Below are positions 24,320 to 33,357 of a stretch of DNA of 64,000 bases, piece by piece (positions within the stretch are counted from its first letter, which is position 1; the number at the start of each line of letters is the position of its first letter). The notes beneath the pieces are model-generated. The model was not told the DNA's origin. It saw only the letters and a program-made list of their open reading frames with translations, and did no database searches. The stretch is taken from contig JAEKNX010000013.1 in assembly GCA_016839055.1 (NCBI GenBank), positions 1 to 64,000 on the forward strand. Reading direction: 5' to 3'. Both the position numbers and the translations under genes were made by a program. Source of the stretch: Spirochaetales bacterium. Lineage in GTDB: Bacteria; Spirochaetota; Spirochaetia; UBA9216.

Positions 24320-27145
24320 ATGAAATTATTACCCTCGGTTCTACTCGTAACAATTATTACGAGTATGCTGTTTTTCACCTCTTGTGATCCCAATGCACTT
24401 TCTGAGGCAGAATCAATTGCCATTGATAAAGCGCTTCTTGAAATAGTTTACTCTGGCAGTGATACAGCTACTAGTGTTAATGCAAATGTTACCCTAGCCT
24501 CAACCGGAAGTTCTGGTACAGTTATTACCTGGGAAAGTAATTGTGTCAATGTAATAACTGCTGCAGGTGTCGTTACAAGACCAGCTTTTGCTGATGGGAA
24601 CTGTCCGGTTGTTTTGACGGCAACACTTACTAAGGATGATGCCACCGATACAAAAACATTTAATCTTATAGTTATCTGTTTGGCTGCAACAGATGCTGAA
24701 GCTGTTTCGGCAGACAAAGCAGCCCTCAATACAAATAATATAATATTTGCCGCAGGAGACACCGCTACATCAATTACCGGCGATTTTACTCTACCCTCAA
24801 TTGGTTCTAACGGAACCACAATTACCTGGGAAAGTAATCTTGTAAATGTGATAACTGCTGCAGGTGTCGTTACAAGACCAGCTTTTGCTGATGGGAACTG
24901 TCCGGTTGTTTTGACGGCAACACTTACTAAGGATGATGCCACCGATACAAAAACATTTAATCTTATAGTTATCTGTTTGGCTGCAACAGATGCTGAAGCT
25001 GTTTCGGCAGACAAAGCAGCCCTCAATACAAATAATATAATATTTGCCGCAGGAGACACCGCTACATCAATTACCGGCGATTTTACTCTACCCTCAATTG
25101 GTTCTAACGGAACCACAATTACCTGGGAAAGTAATCTTGTAAATGTGATAACTGCTGCAGGTGTCGTTACAAGACCAGCTTTTGCTGATGGGAACTGTCC
25201 GGTTGTTTTGACGGCAACACTTACTAAGGATGATGCCACCGATACAAAAACATTTAATCTTATAGTTATCTGTTTGGCTGCAACAGATGCTGAAGCTGTT
25301 TCGGCAGACAAAGCAGCCCTCAATACAAATAATATAATATTTGCCGCAGGAGACACCGCTACATCAATTACCGGCGATTTTACTCTACCCTCAATTGGTT
25401 CTAACGGAACCACAATTACCTGGGAAAGTAATCTTGTAAATGTGATAACTGCTGCAGGTGTCGTTACAAGACCAGCTTTTGCTGATGGGAACTGTCCGGT
25501 TGTTTTGACGGCAACACTTACTAAGGATGATGCCACCGATACAAAAACATTTAATCTTATAGTTATCTGTTTGGCTGCAACAGATGCTGAAGCTGTTTCG
25601 GCAGACAAAGCAGCCCTCAATACAAATAATATAATATTTGCCGCAGGAGACACCGCTACATCAATTACCGGCGATTTTACTCTACCCTCAATTGGTTCTA
25701 ACGGAACCACAATTACCTGGGAAAGTAATCTTGTAAATGTGATAACTGCTGCAGGTGTCGTTACAAGACCGTCATTCAGTGACGGTGACTGTCCGGTTGT
25801 TTTAACGGCAACACTAACCAAAGAAGAAGCCACCGATACAAAAACATTTGCTCTTACGGTTATCTGTTTGGATGCAACAGATACTGATTTAGCTTCGGCA
25901 AATCTTGATACAAATGATATAATATTTACCACAGGTGATACGGCGACCTCAGTTACAGCTGATTTCACTCTACCCTTAACTGGTACTAACGAAACCACAA
26001 TTTCCTGGGCTGAAGGAACTGATACCGCTAATGCTGTCAGCATTTCAGGAAACGATGTAACCGTATCACGTCCTAGAGGTAATGGCAGCAATGACGCATC
26101 AGTGACCATAAGAGCTACTATTTCAAAGAGTGGTATTACAGATACAACAAAAGATTTAACAATTATTATTTCGGACATAATTTCAATAGCGAATTCTCCA
26201 AATGGGAACAGGCTTGCTGTAGCCTCCGATGGTACCCGCTACTATCTTGAAGGCAAATCTCTTGAGATAACTGCTGTTCACAAAAGTTCAGACGGACGCG
26301 AATGGACAACGCTTTCGTCAACAGGTTTACCCACAGGCCCCGAGACTGCCTACTATGGTTCATCAATAGCCGTTGATTCTAAGAAAACCGTTTATGTCCT
26401 TTCTAATATAGGTAACCCCTGCCGAACAAATGTCTATAAGCTGTCAGATGGAGGTACTTCATGGTCTCTTGTAGGTAATGAAGATTTTGCAACTGAATCA
26501 AACGAGAGTACAGGCAGGATCGTAATTGATTCTAATGACAAGCCGATTGCAATGGCTAATGTCTCCAGTGCCCTGCACGTTTTTGAACTTGTAGAGAATG
26601 TATGGACTGATATTTCTCCAGAGACTACATCGTATAAAGCTGATATCTATACCGATGGCAGTGATATCTATTATGTACATGGTGCAGGGAGTAGTTATTA
26701 TAGCGTGTATAAACGAAACTCCGAGAGCTGGTCTAAAATTACAGATACATCAAATATAACAGGCGAGTATAATTTTAAGTATCCCTCAATATCTGTAGAT
26801 AGCGGTATTGTAACTGTAGCAGTAGTTGAAAGCGGAAGTGTAAAAGTTGTTAGATGGGAATTGGGTTCGTGGACAGTGCTTTCATCAGGAATGCCTAAGA
26901 TAGATGTTTCTCAGAATACCTGTGGATATATTCAAGCCTTAACTATAGCTTCGGTATCATATCTTGCAGCTCATGATGGGACTCTTATTAAATACAGCTC
27001 CGGTTCATGGTCTAAATTGAGTGATTTCACAAGTTGCAGTAGTGCTGGAATAAACACTGATTACGATCCGACTACCGGGAAGATAGTTGTTCTAAACGGC
27101 TATCCGTCAAGCGGCAGCTGGTTTATGCTTGATGTAACTCCATAA
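24320..27145 (+). CDS. Lipoprotein with six Ig-like (aBig-type) domains and a propeller-like C-terminus
   Basis: This 941-residue protein has a lipobox (FFTSC) after a hydrophobic N-terminus. Residues about 33-630 hold six tandem domains of about 99 residues with the atypical bacterial Ig-like pattern ITWES...VITAAGVVTRP...CPVVLTATLTK...TKTFNL. Domains 2-4 are identical in protein and the second to fifth are nearly so in DNA. The sixth is divergent (ISWAEGTD). The last 300 residues contain repeated SSDGREW, YKLSDGGTSW and SGSWSKL strands that suggest a beta-propeller. It is probably surface-exposed and extended, with a role in adhesion or polymer binding. GGAG five bases before the ATG and a terminator at 27174 bound it as one gene. 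Confidence 0.85.
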   Translation: MKLLPSVLLVTIITSMLFFTSCDPNALSEAESIAIDKALLEIVYSGSDTATSVNANVTLASTGSSGTVITWESNCVNVITAAGVVTRPAFADGNCPVVLTATLTKDDATDTKTFNLIVICLAATDAEAVSADKAALNTNNIIFAAGDTATSITGDFTLPSIGSNGTTITWESNLVNVITAAGVVTRPAFADGNCPVVLTATLTKDDATDTKTFNLIVICLAATDAEAVSADKAALNTNNIIFAAGDTATSITGDFTLPSIGSNGTTITWESNLVNVITAAGVVTRPAFADGNCPVVLTATLTKDDATDTKTFNLIVICLAATDAEAVSADKAALNTNNIIFAAGDTATSITGDFTLPSIGSNGTTITWESNLVNVITAAGVVTRPAFADGNCPVVLTATLTKDDATDTKTFNLIVICLAATDAEAVSADKAALNTNNIIFAAGDTATSITGDFTLPSIGSNGTTITWESNLVNVITAAGVVTRPSFSDGDCPVVLTATLTKEEATDTKTFALTVICLDATDTDLASANLDTNDIIFTTGDTATSVTADFTLPLTGTNETTISWAEGTDTANAVSISGNDVTVSRPRGNGSNDASVTIRATISKSGITDTTKDLTIIISDIISIANSPNGNRLAVASDGTRYYLEGKSLEITAVHKSSDGREWTTLSSTGLPTGPETAYYGSSIAVDSKKTVYVLSNIGNPCRTNVYKLSDGGTSWSLVGNEDFATESNESTGRIVIDSNDKPIAMANVSSALHVFELVENVWTDISPETTSYKADIYTDGSDIYYVHGAGSSYYSVYKRNSESWSKITDTSNITGEYNFKYPSISVDSGIVTVAVVESGSVKVVRWELGSWTVLSSGMPKIDVSQNTCGYIQALTIASVSYLAAHDGTLIKYSSGSWSKLSDFTSCSSAGINTDYDPTTGKIVVLNGYPSSGSWFMLDVTP
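24554..25770 (+). repeat. 297-bp tandem repeat inside the lipoprotein gene
   Basis: The same sequence recurs at an exact 297-bp period (for example GGCTGCAACAGATGC at about 24682, 24979, 25276 and 25573). No differences are visible by eye over about 1.2 kb, whereas the flanking units diverge. This points to recent copy-number change by recombination. It also produces a long spurious open frame on the opposite strand. Confidence 0.9.
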
Positions 27146-27173
27146 ACTTAATTATAATTTTCATCCAAGGACA

Positions 27174-27211
27174 GACCGCCTTCATATTTCTTGAGGGCGG
27201 TCAATTTTTTT
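27174..27211 (+). terminator. Rho-independent terminator of the lipoprotein gene
   Basis: GACCGCC (27174-27180) pairs with GGGCGGTC (27195-27202), followed by AATTTTTTTTAA. It stands 28 bp after the stop codon. Confidence 0.8.
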
Positions 27212-27240
27212 AAATAACCCAAACCACTCTGGTAATCTTA

Positions 27241-27350
27241 CGCGTTAGTGATTGGAGGGGCGCCGTAGGCGGTGGAATGAAAAAGCGAAAGCTTTTTCAT
27301 TCTACGTGCCCCCGGAAAGCACGGGCCCTTGCTTTGCAAGGGTAACGCCC
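27241..27350. repeat. Structured intergenic element with two perfect hairpins
   Basis: GAATGAAAAAGC-GAAA-GCTTTTTCATTC (27275-27302) is a 12-bp stem closed by a GAAA tetraloop. CCCTTGC-TTT-GCAAGGG (27326-27342) is a second perfect stem nested in GGGC...GCCC. The element is GC-rich compared with its surroundings and ends five bases before the stop of the minus-strand glucosidase. It looks like a mobile palindromic repeat (REP/MITE-like) or a terminator for the glucosidase operon. No second copy was found in this window. Confidence 0.5.
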
Positions 27351-27354
27351 GACT

Positions 27355-29001
27355 TTACAAGAGTATAACAACCCCGCTGTAGGGAGCCAGGGTGAGAACA
27401 TCCGTGCCATCTGTGCTGCTTAAAATCTGATTAATAGCTGAACTGCTATATACTAGCCGTCCCTTCATGCTGCCCAAGTCTACAGTCCCCACTCTGCTGC
27501 CGAAATTGGCGGCTACTAGGGCGGTTTCTCCGTCATGCTGCCTTAGGTACATTAGTATATCTTTTTTTGCCGGAATCATTTTGCAGTCTCCTCTGTTTAG
27601 CAAAGGAAGCTCTTTTCTTAGTTTTAAAAGCTGCACATAAGACTGCCACAGACTGGAAGGCTCATCCATCTGGGTCTCAACATCCCGCCCCTCTGTATGG
27701 GGAATGACGGGCAGCCAGGAGTTCTCAGGAGTCTCTGTGAATCCCCTGCCTTGAGCCGCTGTCCACTGCATGGGAGTCCTCGCGTCATCGCGGTTGAGGA
27801 GTATTCCTGCAGCTTTAGCGAGCCATTTGGGCACCCGGGAGTAATCTTTGGCAAGAGGATCTGTTGCGCCCTTAATAGGCAGGTCATGGTTTCCCATTCC
27901 TATTTCATCGCCGTAATACAGGACGGGAACTCCCCGAATTGTCAGCTGAAGCAGGGCCAGAAGCTTTGCCTTTGCGAGGTTGTTTTTAACACGGCTGATT
28001 CCCCTGCCGCTGTCATGATTACTGTAGACGAGGGTCGGCAGATAGGGAGAGGCAAACTCCCTTTCCATCTTCAAGATGAAGTCCTTGAAAAACTTCTTAG
28101 TGAACTTAAAATGCAGGAGTTCAAACTGAAAAACAAGATTCAGGCCGTCCTGTTTTTCTCCAAGAAAACGCTTGAGAACCCCGTCATTGCCGCTGACTTC
28201 CCCTATTAAAAAGCGCCCGGGGTACTCGTCGATTACCCTGCGCAGCTCCCGGGCCAGCTTGAAGGAATCGGGATGGTTAAAATTATGAAGTTTATTCTGC
28301 CAGAAACAGTGGTCGTTATCATCGGGTTTTGGAAAATATTTCGGGTAGAAGGGATTATCCGGAAAGCTCTGGTTTTTACCCAGACAATTAAAAATATCGA
28401 GGCGAAATCCATCTACGCCCTTTTCGAGCCAGAAACGCACCATATCAAACATGGCTTTCTTGACCTCCGGGTTATTCCAGTTCAGATCAGGCTGGAAGGA
28501 TAAGAAGCTTGAGTAGTACCAGGAGTCGGTAGCAGGGTCGTAATTCCAGCCTTTTTTACCTACCATAGAACGCCAGTTGTTGGGAGGCTTCCGGCCGCCG
28601 GACTGCAGTCCCTGCTTCCAGATGTACCAACCGCGTTTTGGGTTATCCAGACTCGAGCGTGATTGCTTGAACCAATCATGCTCTACCGAGGTATGATTTA
28701 TTACCATGTCCATGATAATTTTCATGCCGCGGCTGTGAACCTCTTCTATCAGGCGGGTTGTTGTTTCCATATCTCCGAGCAAGGGGTCAATTGCATAATA
28801 GTCACTTATATCATAACCGTGATCCTGACCGGGGCTTGCGTAAAAGGGCGAGAGCCAGAGGGTCTCAACCCCCAGCTGCTGGAGGTAATCGAGGCGATCA
28901 ATTACACCCTCCAGATCACCGACTCCGTCGTTATCCGAATCCTGAAATGACCGGGGATATATCTGATAAATAGTTGTGCTTTGCCACCAGAGTTTATTCA
29001 T
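27355..29001 (-). CDS. GH13 alpha-glucosidase (oligo-1,6-glucosidase type)
   Basis: This 548-residue glycoside hydrolase family 13 enzyme has the four conserved regions: MDMVINHTS, GFRLDIFN (nucleophile D202), LIGEVSG (acid/base E268) and YSNHDSGRG (D330). A calcium-type loop DSDNDGVGD lies near residue 21. Length and motifs fit intracellular alpha-glucosidases of the oligo-1,6-glucosidase/trehalose-6-phosphate hydrolase group. No signal peptide is seen, so it acts in the cytoplasm on imported malto- or isomalto-oligosaccharides. Its ATG overlaps the stop of the upstream TetR gene by 4 bp, and a sugar:cation symporter heads the same operon, giving uptake, regulation and hydrolysis together. 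Confidence 0.92.
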   Translation of the reverse strand: MNKLWWQSTTIYQIYPRSFQDSDNDGVGDLEGVIDRLDYLQQLGVETLWLSPFYASPGQDHGYDISDYYAIDPLLGDMETTTRLIEEVHSRGMKIIMDMVINHTSVEHDWFKQSRSSLDNPKRGWYIWKQGLQSGGRKPPNNWRSMVGKKGWNYDPATDSWYYSSFLSFQPDLNWNNPEVKKAMFDMVRFWLEKGVDGFRLDIFNCLGKNQSFPDNPFYPKYFPKPDDNDHCFWQNKLHNFNHPDSFKLARELRRVIDEYPGRFLIGEVSGNDGVLKRFLGEKQDGLNLVFQFELLHFKFTKKFFKDFILKMEREFASPYLPTLVYSNHDSGRGISRVKNNLAKAKLLALLQLTIRGVPVLYYGDEIGMGNHDLPIKGATDPLAKDYSRVPKWLAKAAGILLNRDDARTPMQWTAAQGRGFTETPENSWLPVIPHTEGRDVETQMDEPSSLWQSYVQLLKLRKELPLLNRGDCKMIPAKKDILMYLRQHDGETALVAANFGSRVGTVDLGSMKGRLVYSSSAINQILSSTDGTDVLTLAPYSGVVILL

Positions 29002-29603
29002 GCCTTTAAACCTCTTAGTATTATTTTGAGCGAGAGATCAAAATACTCCATCGTAAACCCGGATTCCATCTTGAAGACTTCCTCTCTGTGAACAACCCGA
29101 AGCAGGTATCCCATCAGGGTATGAAGAAGTGAGTGAACAATCATCTCGAAGTCTCCATCGGGAAGAACCAGGCTTCCGTCTTTCATGCCTCGTTCGAGAA
29201 TATCCCGGAGCAGATTTACAATATTAAAGTTTATACCCGACTCCAGGATTTCCCTGTCGTTTCCGGTATGGTGAAAATGGTACTCGAACTGAATTGCAAA
29301 GAGAATGTACGGCCGGAAGTCTGCCATTTGGCTCATCCAGGTGGAGAGTACATGCTCGAGAAGCTGATAGCCCGTATCTTTGGGCGGAAGATCGAATGAG
29401 AGTTCCTGCTCACTATAGCGATGATAAATTTCACTTGCTATCTCTTCCTTGCTTGTAAAATAATTATATATTGTCCTTCTGTAAATTCCGGCCTTCTTTG
29501 TAATATCGCTGATGGTAGTCAGGGCAATACCTTGCTCAGTAAAGCAGGACTCAGCAGCAGAGAGGATATTCTCCCGCTGTTTTTCACGGGTTTTACTGTC
29601 CAT
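28998..29603 (-). CDS. TetR-family regulator of the glucoside operon
   Basis: The start is taken at the ATG at 29603; an in-frame TTG at 29615 is possible. The product is about 201 residues. The N-terminal helix-turn-helix reads TISDITKKAGIYRRTIYNYFTSKEEI (parts shown in family form: ITKKAGI, TIYNYF), followed by an all-helical ligand domain. The gene lies between the symporter (overlap 11 bp) and the alpha-glucosidase (overlap 4 bp), so it probably represses its own operon and is released by a sugar or a related molecule. The palindrome TATACACA-N3-TGTGTATA at 30968-30986 is the best operator candidate. Confidence 0.85.
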   Translation of the reverse strand: MDSKTREKQRENILSAAESCFTEQGIALTTISDITKKAGIYRRTIYNYFTSKEEIASEIYHRYSEQELSFDLPPKDTGYQLLEHVLSTWMSQMADFRPYILFAIQFEYHFHHTGNDREILESGINFNIVNLLRDILERGMKDGSLVLPDGDFEMIVHSLLHTLMGYLLRVVHREEVFKMESGFTMEYFDLSLKIILRGLKA

Positions 29604-30912
29604 CGGAGCCTGCAACTACAAGCTTCGCCACCCTCGACTCCGAGAGTTTATAGAAAAAATAAAACAGTACGACCGCCACAATCTGCCCTGCTACAGGATA
29701 GAGGGTATTCATACGCCAAATCTCATTTAAGACTTCGGTGCTTTGTACCTGATTTGCCGCATAGCCTGCCCGGGCTAGGGCGAAGGCGCCCATTATTCCC
29801 TGAAGCGCGAGGGTCATTTTAATGGAGAAGGTCTGAACCGAAAAAACAATCCCTTCATTACGCTTTTTTGTCCTGGAATAACCGTATTCGAGGCAGTCAG
29901 AAGTGAACATGGCCATCATGAGTATTGGCAGGTTGAGGGCCATATATTTGAGGGCGATGAAAATAAAGACGAGAGGAAGACTTGAGTATCCGATAAAATA
30001 AAACAGGATTGATGATACAATAGAAATACTCATTAGAAGAAGAAATAGCATCCGCTTTCCGAATATACGTATGAGTTTCGGCAGAAATATCGGGAGAAGT
30101 ATCGCAGAGGAAGCTCCGGCGAGGCTTATCATTGGAATAAGCATTTCATTACCAAGGTTGTATTTCACAAAATAGACGATTGTTGCAGAACCCGTATTTG
30201 TCAGGTTTGAAATTATTATTACTGCATAAATCAGCATGAGATAGCGGTTTTTCAGAAGCCCCTTAAACATTTCTTTCATTGAAGTAGAGCTGTCTCTCTG
30301 GTAGCTGATTCTTTCAACGGCCTTGAACTTGAGAGGAAGCATGACGGCCATTGCAATGAGCGCAACAATGATGATTGCGGGCGTCCAGCCAAGAGTGACC
30401 GTCAGGGGCGTGATGATAATCACTCCCACAAGGGCTCCTATACCGGCGGCCAGCCTTCCGACAGATATTATTCGAACCCTCTCATCCTGATTGCCTGTCA
30501 TAACGGTGGCCAGGGCAAAGATGGGAATGTCGCTTACTGTGTATATCATTCCCCAGAGAATGTAGGTTATGAAGGCCCATGTAAGTTTTCCGGTCATGCT
30601 GGAGGCTGGATTCATAAAAAGGAGGATTGTCGCAAGCGGAAGCAGAAAAATCACTGCGGTGATCCATGGTTTGAACTTCTCACCATTTTTAAAGCTAACC
30701 TTGTCTACAATAATACCCATTATCGGGTCGTTCACTGCATCCCATATGCGGGCAATTAGAAAAATCAGACCTGCAGAAGCGGCGCTCAGGCCGACTACAT
30801 CAGTATAAAAGATCATCAAAAACTGCAGGACGATGATTAAAATAAAATTCTGTCCCCAGAAATAACCGCCATATGTCAGTCTTTCACCCCGGGAAGTAAC
30901 ACTCTTGTTCAT
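29593..30912 (-). CDS. GPH-family sugar:cation symporter (MFS_2)
   Basis: This 439-residue membrane protein has about twelve segments. RIWDAVNDPIMGIIVD near residue 52 is the signature of the glycoside-pentoside-hexuronide family (MelB, LacS, XynP). GEKFKPWI follows in the loop after helix 2, where MelB-type proteins have the substrate- and cation-linked RWGKxRPW-like segment. It imports oligosaccharides with H+ or Na+. First gene of the operon that also encodes a TetR regulator and an alpha-glucosidase, hence a likely malto- or isomalto-oligosaccharide transporter. No phosphotransferase-type extra domain is present. Confidence 0.88.
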   Translation of the reverse strand: MNKSVTSRGERLTYGGYFWGQNFILIIVLQFLMIFYTDVVGLSAASAGLIFLIARIWDAVNDPIMGIIVDKVSFKNGEKFKPWITAVIFLLPLATILLFMNPASSMTGKLTWAFITYILWGMIYTVSDIPIFALATVMTGNQDERVRIISVGRLAAGIGALVGVIIITPLTVTLGWTPAIIIVALIAMAVMLPLKFKAVERISYQRDSSTSMKEMFKGLLKNRYLMLIYAVIIISNLTNTGSATIVYFVKYNLGNEMLIPMISLAGASSAILLPIFLPKLIRIFGKRMLFLLLMSISIVSSILFYFIGYSSLPLVFIFIALKYMALNLPILMMAMFTSDCLEYGYSRTKKRNEGIVFSVQTFSIKMTLALQGIMGAFALARAGYAANQVQSTEVLNEIWRMNTLYPVAGQIVAVVLFYFFYKLSESRVAKLVVAGSDGQ

Positions 30913-30967
30913 AAGTACCTCTTTTCCCTACCAGTGTAGTACTCATTAATGTTTTAAGCAATCTTTT

Positions 30968-30986
30968 TATACACAAGCTGTGTATA
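30968..30986. promoter_or_regulatory. Palindromic operator candidate upstream of the symporter operon
   Basis: TATACACA (30968-30975) and TGTGTATA (30979-30986) form a perfect 8-bp inverted repeat with a 3-bp centre, 56 bp before the symporter start. A minus-strand -10-like TGTATA overlaps it. It fits the size of TetR-family operators; binding by the operon's own TetR is inferred. Confidence 0.5.
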
Positions 30987-31039
30987 TTTATATTCAATAA
31001 TGTTGCTGCCGGAAGCCCCGAGCTTATAGTTTCTATTGT

Positions 31040-31645
31040 TCAGGATTTATTTTTTATTCCGCTTAATAAAATATCTTTAAACAACTGCTGAAAATCAACC
31101 TGATCGCAATATTCATTTTTAAGATGTTTCTCTCTTAAAACCAGACGCTGGAACAAGGCAAAAAAGTTCTGGCTTATGAAATGAAAAAGATTGTCTGCAC
31201 TGATATCATTCCGGATAGAGCCATCCTCGATACCTTCACTTATGTATTTGTATAATAGATCATTATGAGGATTCAAGGACTGCACAAATGATTCTTCAAG
31301 CTGGGGTGTTGGGTAGTCATTTTGAAAGTATCGATCAAATTCCGCTGTAAACTTCATCAGCTCTTTAATATCTTCAAAGTTAACATTGTCAAAATATTTT
31401 TCTATTTTTTCAAAACCGGTATTGTTTTCTGTTTCTTCCACTTCGATAGAAAGGTAATTCTGTATCTGCTTCATTACAATCATTTCTACTTCAAAAGCCA
31501 GTTCATCCTTTGTCGGAAAATAGCGGTAGAGAGTCCGTCGATTAATATTAATCGCTGCTGCAATATCCTTCATCAGGGTATTTGCTATTCCGGAATCAAT
31601 AAACCTTTTTTCCGCTTCCTGCAGTATCCGTTCTTTTGTTGTCAT
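31040..31645 (-). CDS. TetR-family transcriptional regulator
   Basis: The 201-residue protein has a TetR helix-turn-helix at residues about 10-50 (LMKDIAAAININRRTLYRYF in part, ending YFPTKDEL). A mostly helical, divergent C-terminal ligand domain follows. It begins 9 bp after the membrane phosphoesterase gene and so shares its transcript. The perfect palindrome at 33259-33272 in the promoter of that operon is its probable operator, implying autoregulation. Confidence 0.85.
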   Translation of the reverse strand: MTTKERILQEAEKRFIDSGIANTLMKDIAAAININRRTLYRYFPTKDELAFEVEMIVMKQIQNYLSIEVEETENNTGFEKIEKYFDNVNFEDIKELMKFTAEFDRYFQNDYPTPQLEESFVQSLNPHNDLLYKYISEGIEDGSIRNDISADNLFHFISQNFFALFQRLVLREKHLKNEYCDQVDFQQLFKDILLSGIKNKS

Positions 31646-31654
31646 TTTTTCATC

Positions 31655-33223
31655 CTAGTCATCAATAGTACAGATTTCTGATAATTGCCCATCCTCATCC
31701 ACCAAATAGATTTTCATGGAATCATTTTCTACTTCGATTTTTATTGCCTCATAACCGCTGTTAGCTTTTCTATAACCTCCCCCGACAATAATGGGGAACT
31801 TAAATCTATCGCCATCAGCTTCAATAAAATCCGATTTATGTGTATGGCCTGAAATCAGCGCATCTATTTCTATACTATTGAGGATCTTCACCCACTCTTC
31901 TTCGGTTTTTCTAAGCGAAGAATCCTCTTGTGTAGATTCATACATATTTAAGGGGATATGATTGAAAACTATTTTAAACTCAGCTTTTTTCCAGGCTTCG
32001 CTTTGAGAAACATCTTTCAGCCATTCGCTCTCAGTCTCTCGATAAGCTTCAAAATCCGCAAGCCCTCCGTATTCCTCATGAGAATCCGGTTTGTCTTCTC
32101 CTGCGTCCAGAACAAGGCCGAACACAGGTCCATAATTAAAGGTATAATAATAACTGTCGCCCGGAAGTGCCAGATAATCCGGTAATTCTCTTGCTGAAGC
32201 CCCACGGGTTTCATGGTTTCCCCTTACAAAATAAAAAGGTGTGAATCCTTTCGAATAAGTCGAAAGGGGTTTCAGCATTTCATCAATTATTATATCTTCC
32301 GTATCGACTGAAGATAGTAAATCTCCGTTCAGAACCAGAAAATCATAATCATTCCCTGACAGATATTTTTCATAGAGATCTTTTCGTTCATGAATATCGC
32401 TTAGTACATAAAAAGATATTTCATCATTATACTTATTATCTTCAAATTCAATAAACTCGCTGTAAACTGTTTTACCGAATACAACATTATTTTGAAAAAG
32501 TTCTTTTATATCTTTGCTCCCGGCTCTGAAAATAAAATTATCATTCTGATTACCGGACATTATTATCTTATGGGCCCTGGTATTTGCCTGAATTAAGCCC
32601 TTTTCCGACATTTGTTTTACAGATAACTGATTTTCATCCGGACCCCATTCTATCCATCCGGTACTTTTTCTGTTCGTAGTCCAGATTACGGCAAAATTAT
32701 CATCATCTATGTATTGAATGCTGGGCCCGGAAGTTATTCTGATATTTCCGGGAATATTAATAGAAACAAACAGGACTAACAGCAGAAGAACTGCTGCCAG
32801 GGCCCGGCTCTTTCCATTTTTCGATAATTTTGTTTTCGGGAAAATAATGGTAAAATATAATACTGTTGCTGTAATAAGCAGCCCTGGTAGAAGAGTCAGT
32901 AGGTTTCTTGAAAGAATATTTATTTCCGATCCGAGCATCTGACAGAGATATATATTAAAAATAATAAATATCAAATTAAAAAAAATCAATATCACTGAAT
33001 GTACCAGGCCGCTCTTTCTGATAATAAATAATACCAGTGTATATATACATACAGCTGTTGATAGTATCCAAAAAAAGATTGACCAGAAGTTATCAATACT
33101 GCCGATATTTCCTATTTCCTTATCAATAAAAAACCATATAGGTTTTAAAGACCAATATACAGCGGCGTTTGCCAGGGCAATAGCTGTCAGAATACTATAC
33201 AAAACCAGGTTTTTTCTTTTCAT
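31655..33223 (-). CDS. Membrane-anchored calcineurin-like metallophosphoesterase
   Basis: The 522-residue protein begins with four hydrophobic segments (about residues 8-150). A fibronectin-like strand region (YIDDDNFAVIWTTNRKSTG in part), as in purple acid phosphatases, comes next. The two-metal phosphoesterase domain then shows LSDIHER, LVLNGDLL, VRGNHETRG, NHIPLNMY and ISGHTHKSD. All metal ligands of the family are present. The catalytic domain should face the outside. Substrates could be phosphomonoesters, nucleotides or cell-wall phosphates. The gene is co-transcribed with a TetR regulator and preceded by a clear promoter with an overlapping palindrome. Confidence 0.88.
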   Translation of the reverse strand: MKRKNLVLYSILTAIALANAAVYWSLKPIWFFIDKEIGNIGSIDNFWSIFFWILSTAVCIYTLVLFIIRKSGLVHSVILIFFNLIFIIFNIYLCQMLGSEINILSRNLLTLLPGLLITATVLYFTIIFPKTKLSKNGKSRALAAVLLLLVLFVSINIPGNIRITSGPSIQYIDDDNFAVIWTTNRKSTGWIEWGPDENQLSVKQMSEKGLIQANTRAHKIIMSGNQNDNFIFRAGSKDIKELFQNNVVFGKTVYSEFIEFEDNKYNDEISFYVLSDIHERKDLYEKYLSGNDYDFLVLNGDLLSSVDTEDIIIDEMLKPLSTYSKGFTPFYFVRGNHETRGASARELPDYLALPGDSYYYTFNYGPVFGLVLDAGEDKPDSHEEYGGLADFEAYRETESEWLKDVSQSEAWKKAEFKIVFNHIPLNMYESTQEDSSLRKTEEEWVKILNSIEIDALISGHTHKSDFIEADGDRFKFPIIVGGGYRKANSGYEAIKIEVENDSMKIYLVDEDGQLSEICTIDD

Positions 33224-33258
33224 ACAATCCTCTTAAATTTGGATTTATCAAGCAATAC

Positions 33259-33309
33259 GCCACACGTGTGGCACTTTTTTATACTAAATTATTATCTGTA
33301 ACTTGACAA
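33259..33309 (-). promoter_or_regulatory. Promoter with adjacent perfect palindromic operator for the phosphoesterase-TetR operon
   Basis: On the minus strand TTGTCA (33309-33304) and TAGTAT (33286-33281) are 17 bp apart. Just downstream of the -10 box is the perfect 14-bp palindrome GCCACACGTGTGGC (33272-33259). A protein bound there would block transcription start. The encoded TetR is the natural candidate. Confidence 0.65.
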
Positions 33310-33357
33310 GTATTAATTTGCAGCGATATACTTTGATAAACGTGCTGAACTAACTGA

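Noticed and set aside
24448-26178. 576-codon open frame on the minus strand inside the lipoprotein gene
   Set aside because: It lies wholly antisense to a well-supported lipoprotein with signal and domains, and its length follows from the exact 297-bp repeat, which keeps any stop-free frame open in each copy.
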